From Pseudomonadales bacterium (GTDB taxonomy: Bacteria; Pseudomonadota; Gammaproteobacteria; Pseudomonadales; Azotimanducaceae), in NCBI GenBank assembly GCA_016779325.1, contig JADHNU010000002.1, positions 55,702 through 119,701 on the forward strand: a stretch of DNA of 64,000 nt. Direction: 5' to 3'. Made by a program: the position numbers and the translations under genes. Of this stretch, positions 1-8,785 are shown in pieces; the first letter of the stretch is position 1; each line of letters begins with the position of its first letter. The notes under the pieces are model-generated. The model saw only the letters and a program-made list of their open reading frames with translations. It did not search any database and was not told where the DNA came from.

Positions 1-500
1 AACAAAAAGCGATCGAGCTGGGCTTCTGGAAGTGGGTAGGTGCCCTCTTGCTCGATGGGGTTTTGGGTCGCCATGACCAGGAAAAGTTCCGGCAAGGTGA
101 AGCTTCGCCGCCCGACGCTCACCTGCCCCTCGGCCATGGCTTCGAGCAAGGCCGACTGGACCTTCGCCGGCGCCCGGTTGATCTCGTCGGCCAGCACCAA
201 GTTATGGAAGATCGGCCCTTCCTGAAAGGTAAACTTCCCGGATTCGGGGGAGAAAATATCCGTGCCGGTGACATCCGAGGGGAGCAAATCGGGCGTGAAC
301 TGAATGCGATGGAAGCTCCCCTCCACGCCCGCGGCGAGATCCTTGATGGCTCGGGTCTTCGCCAACCCCGGGGCGCCTTCTACCAGCAGGTGGCCATCGG
401 AAAGCAGCGCGATGAGCAGGCGGTCCACGAGGGCGCTCTGGCCCAAAATACGTTGGTTAAGCCAGCTCTTCAGAGCCAGCAGGGCATCCCGTTGGGCCAT
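1..500 (-). CDS. MoxR-family AAA+ ATPase, 3' end outside window
   Basis: The first 166 codons of a MoxR-type AAA+ ATPase are present; the gene runs off the left edge. The reading starts [10 protein letters not shown]. It shows a Walker A GAPGLAKT at residues 42-49, a Walker B LVLADE at 101-106 followed by INRAP, and the sensor segment [10 protein letters not shown] at 144-153, all typical of the family. MoxR ATPases act as chaperones that help mature metal- or VWA-domain proteins, often encoded next to them. The partners here would lie to the left and are not visible. A purine-rich ribosome site (AAGGGGAAGGGG) precedes the ATG. The gene is divergent from pyrD. Family assignment is firm; the specific role is unknown. 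Confidence 0.9.
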   Translation of the reverse strand, partial: MAQRDALLALKSWLNQRILGQSALVDRLLIALLSDGHLLVEGAPGLAKTRAIKDLAAGVEGSFHRIQFTPDLLPSDVTGTDIFSPESGKFTFQEGPIFHNLVLADEINRAPAKVQSALLEAMAEGQVSVGRRSFTLPELFLVMATQNPIEQEGTYPLPEAQLDRFL

Positions 501-637
501 GGCCCCTTCCCCTTATCGGCAGTGCACATGAAAGACGCTGCGCAGTCTAACGCAGCCAGCTCGCGGTGAGGGAAGGGGCGATGGAGGCGCGTCTCCGGTA
601 CACTGCGCAAACGCCTTTCGCTGGAGACTAATCGAAC

Positions 638-1651
638 GTGTACGCGTCCCTTCGTCCTTGGCTCTTTCGCCTGGATCCGGAGCTCAGCCACGATCTCACT
701 TTGGGTTTGCTGGCCGCAGCCAGTCGCCTGCAGCTTGATACCTTGGCGCCTGCTTCGGTCGCCGACCCCGTGCGCTGCCTGGGCCTGACCTTTCCGAATC
801 GAGTGGGTTTAGCCGCGGGGCTGGATAAGGATGCCCGGGCCTTTGAAGCCCTCGGGGCCCTTGGCTTCGGCTTCCTAGAGCTCGGGACGGTGACCCCGCT
901 TGCTCAGCCGGGGAATCCCAAACCGCGCATGTTCCGCCTTCCGGAAGCGGAGGCGCTGATTAACCGCATGGGATTTAATAACAAAGGCCTTGAGGCGTTT
1001 GTCCGGCGCCTGCAGCGTCGGCGCTACCCCGGCGTTCTTGGCGTTAATCTTGGCAAGAATAAGGCGACACCGACAGCGAAGGCGGCAGAGGATTACGCGC
1101 ACGGGCTGCGGGCCGTGCATCGCTACGCGGATTACGTGACAGTGAATTTGTCCTCTCCCAATACCCCAGGGCTGAGGGATCTCCAGCAGGGCGAAGCGCT
1201 GGACACGCTTTTGAAGACCCTGGAGCGCCTAAGGGCAACCTTGGCGGAAGCCGAGGGCCGCCGGGCGCCCCTGCTTTTAAAGATCGCTCCGGATCTCCAT
1301 GACGATGATGTGAAAGCGCTGGCTGACCAAGCGGTGGCTCGGGGTGTCGATGGCTTGATCGCATGTAATACGACGTTGGAGCGGGCAGCGGTCGCTGGGC
1401 TCCGCCACGGAGAAGAGGCTGGGGGGCTATCGGGGCATCCCGTTTTTGAGCGCGCCTGCGCCGTAATCCAGTTGCTTCGTGGGCATCTCGGGGCGTCCTA
1501 TCCCCTTATTGGCGTCGGCGGTGTGGATAGCCCGGAGCGCGGTCGAGCGATGCTTTCTGCGGGGGCCAACCTTGTGCAGATCTATTCGGGATTGATCTAC
1601 CAGGGTCCAGGGTTAGTCCGCCGGGTGGCGAAGGCCCTGGCCCCGGCATGA
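638..1651 (+). CDS. pyrD: Dihydroorotate dehydrogenase, class 2 (quinone)
   Basis: This 337-residue protein matches the class 2, membrane-associated dihydroorotate dehydrogenases that oxidise dihydroorotate to orotate with quinone as acceptor (de novo pyrimidine synthesis). The N-terminal helix (YASLRPWLFRLDPELSHD) is the membrane/quinone-binding extension of class 2 enzymes. NLSSPNTPGLR near residue 170 carries the catalytic serine region, and IGVGGVDSPERG near the C-terminus is the FMN phosphate loop. The start is GTG at 638, 9 bases after CTGGAGA. The gene is convergent with rmf, three bases apart, as in Pseudomonas. Confidence 0.96.
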   Translation: MYASLRPWLFRLDPELSHDLTLGLLAAASRLQLDTLAPASVADPVRCLGLTFPNRVGLAAGLDKDARAFEALGALGFGFLELGTVTPLAQPGNPKPRMFRLPEAEALINRMGFNNKGLEAFVRRLQRRRYPGVLGVNLGKNKATPTAKAAEDYAHGLRAVHRYADYVTVNLSSPNTPGLRDLQQGEALDTLLKTLERLRATLAEAEGRRAPLLLKIAPDLHDDDVKALADQAVARGVDGLIACNTTLERAAVAGLRHGEEAGGLSGHPVFERACAVIQLLRGHLGASYPLIGVGGVDSPERGRAMLSAGANLVQIYSGLIYQGPGLVRRVAKALAPA

Positions 1652-1654
1652 GCC

Positions 1655-1852
1655 CTAGCGCGGCTTGTGTAAACCGAACAGCGCGAGGGTACCATTGGCG
1701 CGCTCCTCTGCGCCGGATAGCCATCCTTCCAGCCAGAGCGCCTGGGTTTTTAGGGCACCGACGGGGCAGTGGGTGCGCGGTCGTCCTCGAACGCCAGCGC
1801 GATAGCCTCGGTGCCAAGCACGGGTTTGCATAGTGCGCTTCTGTGTTCTCAT
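1655..1852 (-). CDS. rmf: Ribosome modulation factor
   Basis: This 65-residue basic protein begins MRTQKRTMQTRAWHRGYRAG and continues with a GRPRTHCP segment and QALWLEGWLSG. It lines up with Escherichia coli RMF (RQKRDRLERAHQRGYQAG, CP, QWLGGWR), which promotes 70S dimerisation into hibernating 100S ribosomes in stationary phase. It is about ten residues longer than E. coli RMF at the C-terminus. The position between pyrD and rlmKL matches Pseudomonas. The ribosome site AGGAG sits eight bases before the ATG. The minus-strand leader contains a terminator-like hairpin (1925-1950). Confidence 0.9.
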   Translation of the reverse strand: MRTQKRTMQTRAWHRGYRAGVRGRPRTHCPVGALKTQALWLEGWLSGAEERANGTLALFGLHKPR

Positions 1853-1924
1853 GAGCGGCTCCTATCCGCGAGGGGGGACCTCAAGTTCTAGGCGCTTTCG
1901 CCGACCGTGTCGAACAACAAATCC

Positions 1925-1950
1925 GAATAAAAAGGCGCTGGGCCAGCGCC
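1925..1950 (-). terminator. Intrinsic-terminator-like hairpin in the rmf leader
   Basis: Read on the minus strand, a 7-bp GC stem (GGCGCTG/CAGCGCC, arms at 1944-1950 and 1934-1940, 3-base loop) is followed directly by TTTTTATTC. This is the shape of a Rho-independent terminator. It lies about 73 bases upstream of the rmf ATG and points toward it. It may stop antisense transcription out of rlmKL, or act as an attenuator in a long rmf leader. Confidence 0.5.
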
Positions 1951-1980
1951 GATGGCTATAACGCAAGGAAAGCGCACCGT

Positions 1981-4275
1981 ATGAACGCGACCACAAAAGG
2001 GCCACGCCCAACCCTGCTCTCCCCCCTTGGACGGGGGCGGGCAGAGGTGGTCATTCGGTGTCCGCGGCGGCTTGAGCCGCTGCTCAAAAATGAGATCGCG
2101 GCCCTGGAGCTACCCGAGGCAAGGCTCTTTTTTGGGGGCGGGCGCGCCCTCTGGAGTTTGTCGGAAGCGGAGCGGTTTTGTTTCCACAGCCGAATTGCTA
2201 GCCGGCTCCTGTGGCCCTTAGTTCGCTTCCCGGCGCTTTCCTCCGAGGGGCTTTACGCCGGCGTCCGGCAGCTGCCTTGGCACGAGTGGCTTAATGCGCC
2301 GCAGAGCTTGGGCATTGGTTTTGATGGCGTGAGCGCCCAGCTTCGCCATACGCGGTTTTCCGCGCTTCGGGTGAAAGATGGGATCTTCGACCGGCTTCGC
2401 GACGAAGGTCGATCCCTCCCCGAACTCGATCAACGCCCCCCGGCGCTTCAACTCCATGGGGTGCTGCACCGGGAGCAGGCCCACCTGTTTGTTGCCCTTG
2501 GCGGCGGAGCCCTCCATCGCCGTGGTTGGCGCCGCGCTGCAGGGGTGGCGCCCGTGAAAGAGAATCTCGCGGCTGCGGTTCTACGTCTCGGTGGCTGGGG
2601 TTATGAACCTGAAGGGCCGCTCTTCGATCCCATGTGCGGGGCAGGCACCTTCCTCGTGGAGGGTGGTTTGATGGCGCTGGGTATTCCGCCTGGTTTCAGC
2701 AAAGCGCGTAGTGGGCATGACGCCTGGGCGGGTGCTGATCCCGGTCAGTGGGAGGGCCTGCGCGAGGCCGTCGTGCCATCGCCTAAGCCGATTATCTTGG
2801 TAGGGCGTGACGCCGATCCCGAGCAGCTTGATCGTACGCAGGCCCACTTCGAGGCGTCGGGGCTTGCGGAGCTCGAGCAGGTCACGCTTGATTTAGCCCC
2901 GGGGCGCTTGGAAGCGCATGAGGGCCTTACCATGCCTCCGGCGCTCATTGTGACGAACCCGCCCTACGGGGCCCGGCTTGCGGCGGGCGCCGATCTCCTC
3001 GACACCGTCGGGAGGGCGTTAAAGAAGACGCATCCTGGAACGCCCCTTGCGCTCCTGGTGGGCGTCCCGGCCGATGAGGAAGCCGATGGCCGCGCACTGC
3101 AAAAGAAGCTGGGTATAGAGCACGTGCAGATGACGCCGCTGCTCAATGGTGCTCTCGAGGCCTTCGCCCTGATTGGGAAAACGCCCGCGGCAGCGGCCAC
3201 GTCGGCCGGTGCCGAGCTGCCCTCCGCAGAGGCGCTGGCCTTCGCGGGTGCAGATCTCTCCGATCCGGCGTTTGCTGCGGCGCTGAAACATGGGGAAGCG
3301 TTTGCCAATCGCCTTCGGAAGAACCTGGCGCATCTAGGAAGGTGGGCGCGGCGGCAGCGATTGACGGCCTATCGTCTTTACGATCGAGATCTCCCCGAGT
3401 ACGTGCTGACCGTGGATCACTACGGCGATGCGCTATGTGTTCAAAGCTATCAAGCGCCGGACTCGATCGATCCCGTGCTGGCAGAGCGACGCTTAAAAGC
3501 CGCCTTGACGCTGTTGCCAGAGGCGACCGGTATCGGGGAAGCGCGGATCTATCTTCGCGAACGTCGCCCCACAACGCCGGCCGATCAGTACACGACGCTC
3601 GATCACGCCCGAGACCGCCGTCAGGTCCAGGAAGGGAACGCCCGCTTCTGGGTGAATCTTTCTGATTACCTCGATACGGGGCTTTACCTCGATTCCCGCG
3701 GTGTGCGGCGTGCCGTGGGCGAGCTGTTGCGTCTGGTGCAGCTTCGGGCCCAGCGCCAAGGTGGCGCGGGGGCGCGTTTTTTGAACTTGTTTTGCTATAC
3801 CGGAACCGCCACGGTTCAGGCGGCGCTTGCTGGCGCCGACCGCACCCTTTCCGTTGATTTATCGCGCACCTATTTGGCGTGGGCCCAGGAAAATTTTGCG
3901 CTCAACGGCTTGGACGGACGACGCCACGGTTTGGTGCAGGCCGATGTGCGCGAGTGGCTTACGACGCCGCCAGAACGTCCCGAGGAGACGGGTTTTGATG
4001 TAATTCTTCTTGATCCGCCTACCTTCTCCAATTCGGCGCGCATGGATGGGGATCTTGACCTGCAGCGAGATCACGGCGCCTTGATTTCCCAGGCCCTCGC
4101 CCGTTTAGCGCCGGGCGGTGTGCTTTTCTTTGTGACGCACGCGCGCCGCTTTCAAATGACCTTCGAAGCGCCGCAATGGCGTTGCACGGAAAAGACGAAG
4201 CAGACGCTGGACGAAGACTGCGCGCGGGGACGACCCGCGCACCGGAGCTGGCTTTTTGAGCCAACGGACCCCTAG
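1981..4275 (+). CDS. rlmL: Bifunctional 23S rRNA methyltransferase RlmKL
   Basis: The 764-residue protein is the fused RlmL/RlmK enzyme that methylates G2445 (N2) and G2069 (N7) of 23S rRNA. The N-terminal half has a THUMP-like region followed by an N2-G methyltransferase with the GAGTF SAM-binding loop and the NPPY catalytic motif at residue 326. The C-terminal half is a second Rossmann methyltransferase with FLNLFCYTGTATVQAALAGA and DPPTFS at residue 678. E. coli RlmKL is about 700 residues. The start is ATG after AAGGAAAG. It faces ddl across five bases. Confidence 0.95.
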   Translation: MNATTKGPRPTLLSPLGRGRAEVVIRCPRRLEPLLKNEIAALELPEARLFFGGGRALWSLSEAERFCFHSRIASRLLWPLVRFPALSSEGLYAGVRQLPWHEWLNAPQSLGIGFDGVSAQLRHTRFSALRVKDGIFDRLRDEGRSLPELDQRPPALQLHGVLHREQAHLFVALGGGALHRRGWRRAAGVAPVKENLAAAVLRLGGWGYEPEGPLFDPMCGAGTFLVEGGLMALGIPPGFSKARSGHDAWAGADPGQWEGLREAVVPSPKPIILVGRDADPEQLDRTQAHFEASGLAELEQVTLDLAPGRLEAHEGLTMPPALIVTNPPYGARLAAGADLLDTVGRALKKTHPGTPLALLVGVPADEEADGRALQKKLGIEHVQMTPLLNGALEAFALIGKTPAAAATSAGAELPSAEALAFAGADLSDPAFAAALKHGEAFANRLRKNLAHLGRWARRQRLTAYRLYDRDLPEYVLTVDHYGDALCVQSYQAPDSIDPVLAERRLKAALTLLPEATGIGEARIYLRERRPTTPADQYTTLDHARDRRQVQEGNARFWVNLSDYLDTGLYLDSRGVRRAVGELLRLVQLRAQRQGGAGARFLNLFCYTGTATVQAALAGADRTLSVDLSRTYLAWAQENFALNGLDGRRHGLVQADVREWLTTPPERPEETGFDVILLDPPTFSNSARMDGDLDLQRDHGALISQALARLAPGGVLFFVTHARRFQMTFEAPQWRCTEKTKQTLDEDCARGRPAHRSWLFEPTDP

Positions 4276-4280
4276 GCGCG

Positions 4281-5246
4281 CTAGAAACGTCGAGGCCCCC
4301 GACTCAAGGCGCTTTGCACGAGGCTGCGGGCAAGCTGGGGGAAGGGCAGGCCCGCCGCTGCGGCGCCGTCGGGATAGAGGCTCGTGGGGGTCATGCCCGG
4401 TAGCGTATTCACTTCTAAGAGCACGGGGCCTGCCTCCGTCAAGATGAGGTCTGCCCGGGACAGGTCGCGGCAGCCCAGGGTGGCGTGGGCCTTGCGTGCA
4501 ATCGCCTGAATCGCGTGGCCAAGGCCCTCGGAGAGCGGCGCTGGCACGAGATGCTCGCTGGCTCCCGGCGCGTAGCGATGGTCAAAGTCATACCAGCTGT
4601 TCTCTGGCGTTGTGATTTCGATCACCGGCAGGGCCAGGGCTTCCTGCCCATGGGGATCGAAAATGCCAGCGGTCATCTCTCTTCCGGTCAGGCGTTCCTC
4701 CACCAGCACCGCGCCCCCAAAGCTCAGCGCGAGGGTCAGGGCTGCCTCCAGGGCGGCCTCCGAATCGACCAGGGTAACCCCCAGGGCTGACCCTTGTTGG
4801 CTGGGTTTGACCACGACCGCACAGCCCAGGGTGTCCAGGACCCAGGTGGCAGCTTGGTCCGTCCCCGTCCCCGCGGGAATGACGAGATCTCGGGCAACGG
4901 GCAGGCCTGCGGCGCGAAAGCAGTGCTTCGCCAAGGCTTTATCCATGGCTGTCACGCTGGCTGCCACCCCGCTGCCCACGTAGGGCAGGCCCAGCAAGTC
5001 GAGGAGGCCTTGTACCGTTCCGTCTTCCCCGGGCGGCCCATGCAGCGCGGGGAACACCACGTCCGGGGCCAGCGCGTCTAAATGGCTGGCCAGCTTGGCA
5101 TCGAGTTCGAGAGGCGTGACGCGCCCAACCGCGCCCTCCAGAGCCTGGCGCACCCCAGCGGCGGAGCTCCGAGACACGGTGGCCTCGGCGGAGGGGCCGC
5201 CTTCTAGGACCACTACATGGGCCTCGCGGAGGCGCGGGATCGTCAT
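4281..5246 (-). CDS. ddl: D-alanine-D-alanine ligase
   Basis: The 321-residue ATP-grasp protein joins two D-alanines for peptidoglycan. It keeps the diagnostic features: GGPSAEATVS with the conserved Glu, ALHGPPGEDGTVQG, the YVGSG loop, VVKPSQQGSALGV in the ATP-grasp lid, the WYDFDHRY segment with the Tyr that favours D-Ala over D-lactate, and LEVNTLPGMTPTSLYP with the Asn and Ser-Leu of the active site. It is not in a division cluster here. It is the last gene of a four-gene chain and its ATG overlaps the stop of the S9 peptidase gene by ATGA. A second ddl may exist elsewhere; the window cannot show this. Confidence 0.88.
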   Translation of the reverse strand: MTIPRLREAHVVVLEGGPSAEATVSRSSAAGVRQALEGAVGRVTPLELDAKLASHLDALAPDVVFPALHGPPGEDGTVQGLLDLLGLPYVGSGVAASVTAMDKALAKHCFRAAGLPVARDLVIPAGTGTDQAATWVLDTLGCAVVVKPSQQGSALGVTLVDSEAALEAALTLALSFGGAVLVEERLTGREMTAGIFDPHGQEALALPVIEITTPENSWYDFDHRYAPGASEHLVPAPLSEGLGHAIQAIARKAHATLGCRDLSRADLILTEAGPVLLEVNTLPGMTPTSLYPDGAAAAGLPFPQLARSLVQSALSRGPRRF

Positions 5247-7189
5247 GGCGTTGGCAGTCGCTCTTCACAGGCAAAGGTGAGCGCCGGGGTGGCGTCGGCA
5301 GGGGTAAAGCCGAATACCCGACCGTAAAAGCTTAGCTCTGCAAGGAGCGCAGTGCGAAGGGTTTCTGCTTGGCGGAAGCCGTGCTGTTCCCCGGGGAAGG
5401 TCAGATAGGCAGAGGGCACCTGGGCCTCGGTCATGGCGGCGATCATGGCTTCGGGCTGGGAAGGGGGCACGATCTTATCTTCCAGGCCTTGGAGGAATAG
5501 GACGGGAGCTGAGATGCCGGCCGCGTGATGGCGAGGGGACCGCGCTTGATAGCGGGCCTTGGCCTCGGGAAGAGGCCCCACAAGGCGATCGAGATAGCGC
5601 GCCTCAAATTTATGCGTTTCCGTCGCCAGGGCCTCGAGATCGGTGACGCCGTAGAGGCTGGTGCCGGCGCGAAAGCAATCGTGGAAGGCCAGCGCGCCCA
5701 GGACGGTCAGGCCCCCAGCGGAGCTCCCGCGAATGGCCATGCGGTCCCCATCAACCTTTCCGGCTTGGGCTAGGGCCTCCGCCCCATCGACGCAGTCCTC
5801 CACGTCGCGCGCGCCCCATTGGCCTTGCAGCGCGTCCCGGTAGGCTCGGCCGTAGCCGGTGCTGCCTCGATAATTCACGTCGAGTACGGCAAAGCCCCGG
5901 CTGGTCCAGAACTGCACCTTGAGATTGAGCACGGGGTGGGTGGCCGCCGTCGGCCCGCCGTGGCTAATGACCAGCAGCGGGGGCGGTGCGGTGGGCGCCT
6001 GCACGGCGTCATTTTTCGGGGCGTAGAAGTAACCATGGGCGACCGCCCCATCCCGGGTTGGGAAGGTCAGGGGTTCGGGGGTCGCCAGGGCCCCCTCGGG
6101 CGCCGGCAGATCGCTGCTGCTGCGCAGCACCTCGGCGGAACCTTCCAGGTTCAGCGCAACCAGGGCGGGAAAAGCGTTAGCCGCGGCCGCCACGGTGACG
6201 AGACGGGTGCCATCGCTGGCGAGGCCATCGAAGTGGTCGAAGGCTGCCGGTACGGGGAGCAGGTCCCCGGTGCGGCGATCGAGTACGCCAAGATGCTGCT
6301 GACCCGCCTCAAACCACAGGCAGGCGAGCCGGTGGTCATCGATCCAGCACCAGCTTTCCATGCCGAGTTGCCAAAGGGGCAAGCCAAACTCCGCCGCCCG
6401 GGGGCACAGAGGGCGGGGGGCAGGGGCTTCCGGGGGCAGCTCGAAAAGGTTCCACCAGCCTTCGGGGTCGTGCACGAAAACAAGGGTGCCATCGGGGCTC
6501 CAGCCGGGCTGGAACACGCTGGTGCCGTTGCCGCCGGCCAGCCCTTCCGGTTCGCCGTGGGCATGCCCCGCGTCCGTGAGGGGCTGGCGGTAGAGGCGGG
6601 CGCCATCCCAGGGCATGTCGCCCTGATCCCAGGCCAGGAAGGCCAGGCTGCGCCCATCGGGGCTCGGGCAGGGGGTGGCGTAGAAGTCGTGGCCCGAAGC
6701 CACCACCTCTGGAGCCTGGGCCTCCTTGTCCCGGAGGGGAAGCAGGGCGAGGAAGTTTTCCGTCCCTTCGGGCTGGTCCTGCTCGCCCACGAGCCAAAGG
6801 CCTCGGCCTAGGCTATCGGGGACGCACTCGCCCCAGCGCCGTCCATCGTTTGGGGTCAGGGGGACTGGGGCGGCATCCCCGCTTAGGGGCTGGGCGTAAA
6901 CGCGCTGATCGCTAAAGTTCACGAAATAGAGGGTTGTCCCGAGCACGGCGAAGGCCCGCCCGCCGTATTCATGGATGCGGGAGCGAACGTTAAAGGGCGC
7001 AGGAACAAGGGCCCGCGCCCCCGTGGGGCCCACCGTGCAGACCGTGCAGCGGCCCTTTTCTTCCGGGCGGGTTTCCATCCAGTAGACCTGCCCGTTGTGC
7101 ACGCGAGGAAAGCTGAGTCCGCGCGCCCCGGCCAGGAGCACGGCTGGGGTGAGGGGGGAAGGCCAACTTCCGTAGGGGGTGATCGTCAT
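5243..7189 (-). CDS. S9-family prolyl-oligopeptidase-like serine peptidase
   Basis: The 648-residue protein has an N-terminal beta-propeller-like half with repeated strands and a C-terminal alpha/beta hydrolase. The triad is visible: Ser490 in GSSAGG, Asp571 in GLEDKIVP and His603 in GEQHGF. The family cleaves short peptides, often at proline or at blocked N-termini. No signal peptide is seen, so it is probably cytoplasmic. I chose the ATG at 7189 because it forms an ATGA overlap with the end of the acetyltransferase gene and fits the family N-terminus; a longer frame upstream is Pro/Arg-rich and unlikely. Its own stop overlaps ddl the same way. The substrate is unknown. Confidence 0.88.
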   Translation of the reverse strand: MTITPYGSWPSPLTPAVLLAGARGLSFPRVHNGQVYWMETRPEEKGRCTVCTVGPTGARALVPAPFNVRSRIHEYGGRAFAVLGTTLYFVNFSDQRVYAQPLSGDAAPVPLTPNDGRRWGECVPDSLGRGLWLVGEQDQPEGTENFLALLPLRDKEAQAPEVVASGHDFYATPCPSPDGRSLAFLAWDQGDMPWDGARLYRQPLTDAGHAHGEPEGLAGGNGTSVFQPGWSPDGTLVFVHDPEGWWNLFELPPEAPAPRPLCPRAAEFGLPLWQLGMESWCWIDDHRLACLWFEAGQQHLGVLDRRTGDLLPVPAAFDHFDGLASDGTRLVTVAAAANAFPALVALNLEGSAEVLRSSSDLPAPEGALATPEPLTFPTRDGAVAHGYFYAPKNDAVQAPTAPPPLLVISHGGPTAATHPVLNLKVQFWTSRGFAVLDVNYRGSTGYGRAYRDALQGQWGARDVEDCVDGAEALAQAGKVDGDRMAIRGSSAGGLTVLGALAFHDCFRAGTSLYGVTDLEALATETHKFEARYLDRLVGPLPEAKARYQARSPRHHAAGISAPVLFLQGLEDKIVPPSQPEAMIAAMTEAQVPSAYLTFPGEQHGFRQAETLRTALLAELSFYGRVFGFTPADATPALTFACEERLPTP

Positions 7190-7731
7190 GAGCGCACTCT
7201 CTTGAGGCTGGGCCGAGGGTCGACGAGGGTCCAGCGTTCGTGGTCTCGCCAAGCGCCGTTTAGGAAAAGAAACGCCGGCGAGTAGCCCTCCCGGCGGAAG
7301 CCCAGGCGGCGCACCAGCGCGAGGGATCGGGCGTTGCCGGGCTGGATATTGGCTTCGAGGCGGTGCAGCCCTAGGGTCTCTAGGCCCCAAAGGCACAGGC
7401 GCCTGAGCCCCTCGAGCATAAAGCCTTGCCTCGCCCCGAGGGTTGTCGCGTAGTAGCCGAGGGAGCAGCTTAGGAAGCTCCCCCGAATGATGTTGTTGAA
7501 ATTGACCACCCCCAGCAGCGCGCCCCCTTCCCGGGCGAGAAGGAGGAAGCCGCGGTGGTCTTCGCGCCGGACCCGTTCGAGGTAAGCCGCGTAGGCGCCG
7601 CGCGTGAGGGGAGGAAATATCCAGGGATCATGCAGAGCTCGAGAGGCAGTCATGGCCTCGAGAAAAGCGGCTTCGTCGCTTTCCTGCGGCGGGCGCAGCA
7701 GAAGCCGTTCGGTGAACAGCCCCGCGCTCAT
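7186..7731 (-). CDS. GNAT-family N-acetyltransferase (RimJ/RimL type)
   Basis: This is a 181-residue acetyltransferase of the RimJ/RimL group, starting MSAGLFTERLLLRPPQESD. It has the LGYYA strand, ARQGFMLEGLRRLCLWGLE and LHRLEANIQPGNARSLALVRRLGF, the usual acetyl-CoA-binding and C-terminal motifs. Family members acetylate protein N-termini or small amines. The ATG at 7731 overlaps the stop of the C39-like peptidase gene (ATGA); an upstream in-frame TTG at 7743 is less likely. It is the second gene of the tightly coupled minus-strand cassette. The substrate cannot be told from the sequence. Confidence 0.88.
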   Translation of the reverse strand: MSAGLFTERLLLRPPQESDEAAFLEAMTASRALHDPWIFPPLTRGAYAAYLERVRREDHRGFLLLAREGGALLGVVNFNNIIRGSFLSCSLGYYATTLGARQGFMLEGLRRLCLWGLETLGLHRLEANIQPGNARSLALVRRLGFRREGYSPAFLFLNGAWRDHERWTLVDPRPSLKRVRS

Positions 7732-8744
7732 CGCGAAGGCCAAAGGACGTAGGCGGCGCCGCGGTGGGCAAGCCAGGCCTCCGCGAAGGCCGCTTGGGGG
7801 TAGCGGCGGGGGACCGTCTCCACCTCCGGGGCCGCAGGGTCGAGAACGGCGACTTCCCCTTGCGTGAAACCCTGGAGCACCACCAAGTGGCCCCCCGTTT
7901 CCTTAAGGGGGGCACCGGGCAGTTGCCCGGCGCCGAAGCGAATACTGGGCACCAGGGAAAAGCCGGCGTCCAGCAGCGCGGCGGCTTGGGCCAGGGTGCG
8001 GAAGGGCAGCAAAAGGCCCGTGGCGGCGAAGTCCTGCACCCGGGCCAGGTTTTGTGGCCAGAGTCCGAAAAATTGCGCCCCCGCGGGATGGCGGCAAGCT
8101 TCGTAGAACCCGTCGCTTGGGCGCTGGCCGAAGCCCTCAAGCACCATGCGGAGGCTGGTGGGGCTGCAGCGATGTCGCGCCCCCTCGCCGCCCTCGGCGA
8201 TTTGGGATCGGGGTGGGAAAGCTTGAAGGCTGTTGGTCTCCTGCGCCCGTTCCTTGGGCACGCCTTGCGCCCAAGCGCGGCGCCCGAAGGTCAGGAGCAG
8301 CCCCTCGGGCTGGCCCTCGACCCGGAGGCTGATCTGGAGGGTCAGCGGGCGGTCGGCAATCACGCAATCGAGGCCCTGGCGCAAACCGGGAAGGGTTTCT
8401 GGGGGGCTCGCGCTCGCGCTGGCCTCCGCGGAGGGGAGGGCGCCGAAGGTGATGGGAAGCAGCGTGAGTCGGCCGGCCTCGCTTTCGAAGCGAAGGGTGA
8501 GGCGGCCGGTCCAGGGTTTCAGACTCTGGAAGTTCGGCACCAGTCCTTCCCCGGCCTCGAGCGTCAGGGTGCCGAGGCGTTGCCAGGCGCCGCTTTCCTT
8601 CGAGCGTGGGCGATGGGTGAGGGACGTGAGTTCCGGGAAGGCTGCAAGGAGGGGCGCGGGGCGCAGGGCGCTCGGCACGCTGTGACCGGGATGCTCCGTC
8701 AGGAAGCAACTTTGCGCGAGCTTGTCCTCAGCTTCCGTCACCAT
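7728..8744 (-). CDS. C39-like cysteine peptidase
   Basis: The 338-residue protein has about 170 residues of beta-rich N-terminal sequence and a C-terminal papain-like fold of the C39 type. The probable catalytic residues are Cys193 (RCSPTSLRMVLEG), His286 (GGHLVVLQGF) and Asp302 (VLDPAAPE), in the usual order and spacing. No signal peptide or membrane segment is seen, and no transporter domain is fused, unlike bacteriocin-exporter C39 domains. It is the first gene of the four-gene minus-strand chain. The ATG is only six bases after a TATAAT element, so the message may be leaderless. The substrate is unknown. Confidence 0.75.
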   Translation of the reverse strand: MVTEAEDKLAQSCFLTEHPGHSVPSALRPAPLLAAFPELTSLTHRPRSKESGAWQRLGTLTLEAGEGLVPNFQSLKPWTGRLTLRFESEAGRLTLLPITFGALPSAEASASASPPETLPGLRQGLDCVIADRPLTLQISLRVEGQPEGLLLTFGRRAWAQGVPKERAQETNSLQAFPPRSQIAEGGEGARHRCSPTSLRMVLEGFGQRPSDGFYEACRHPAGAQFFGLWPQNLARVQDFAATGLLLPFRTLAQAAALLDAGFSLVPSIRFGAGQLPGAPLKETGGHLVVLQGFTQGEVAVLDPAAPEVETVPRRYPQAAFAEAWLAHRGAAYVLWPSR

Positions 8745-8750
8745 GACGCT

Positions 8751-8756
8751 ATTATA
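8751..8756 (-). promoter_or_regulatory. Perfect -10 hexamer just before the C39-like gene
   Basis: On the minus strand TATAAT ends six bases before the ATG at 8744. No good -35 hexamer is seen at 16-18 bases (CGCCCC at 17). If used, transcription would begin at or next to the ATG, giving a leaderless message. Confidence 0.4.
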
Positions 8757-8785
8757 CGGATTTCCCGGCGCGAGGGGCGAGCACC

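Noticed and set aside
5819..6811. 330-codon frame antisense to the S9 peptidase gene
   Set aside because: The minus-strand protein has the full catalytic triad and family pattern; the antisense frame is Gly/Arg-rich with no motif.
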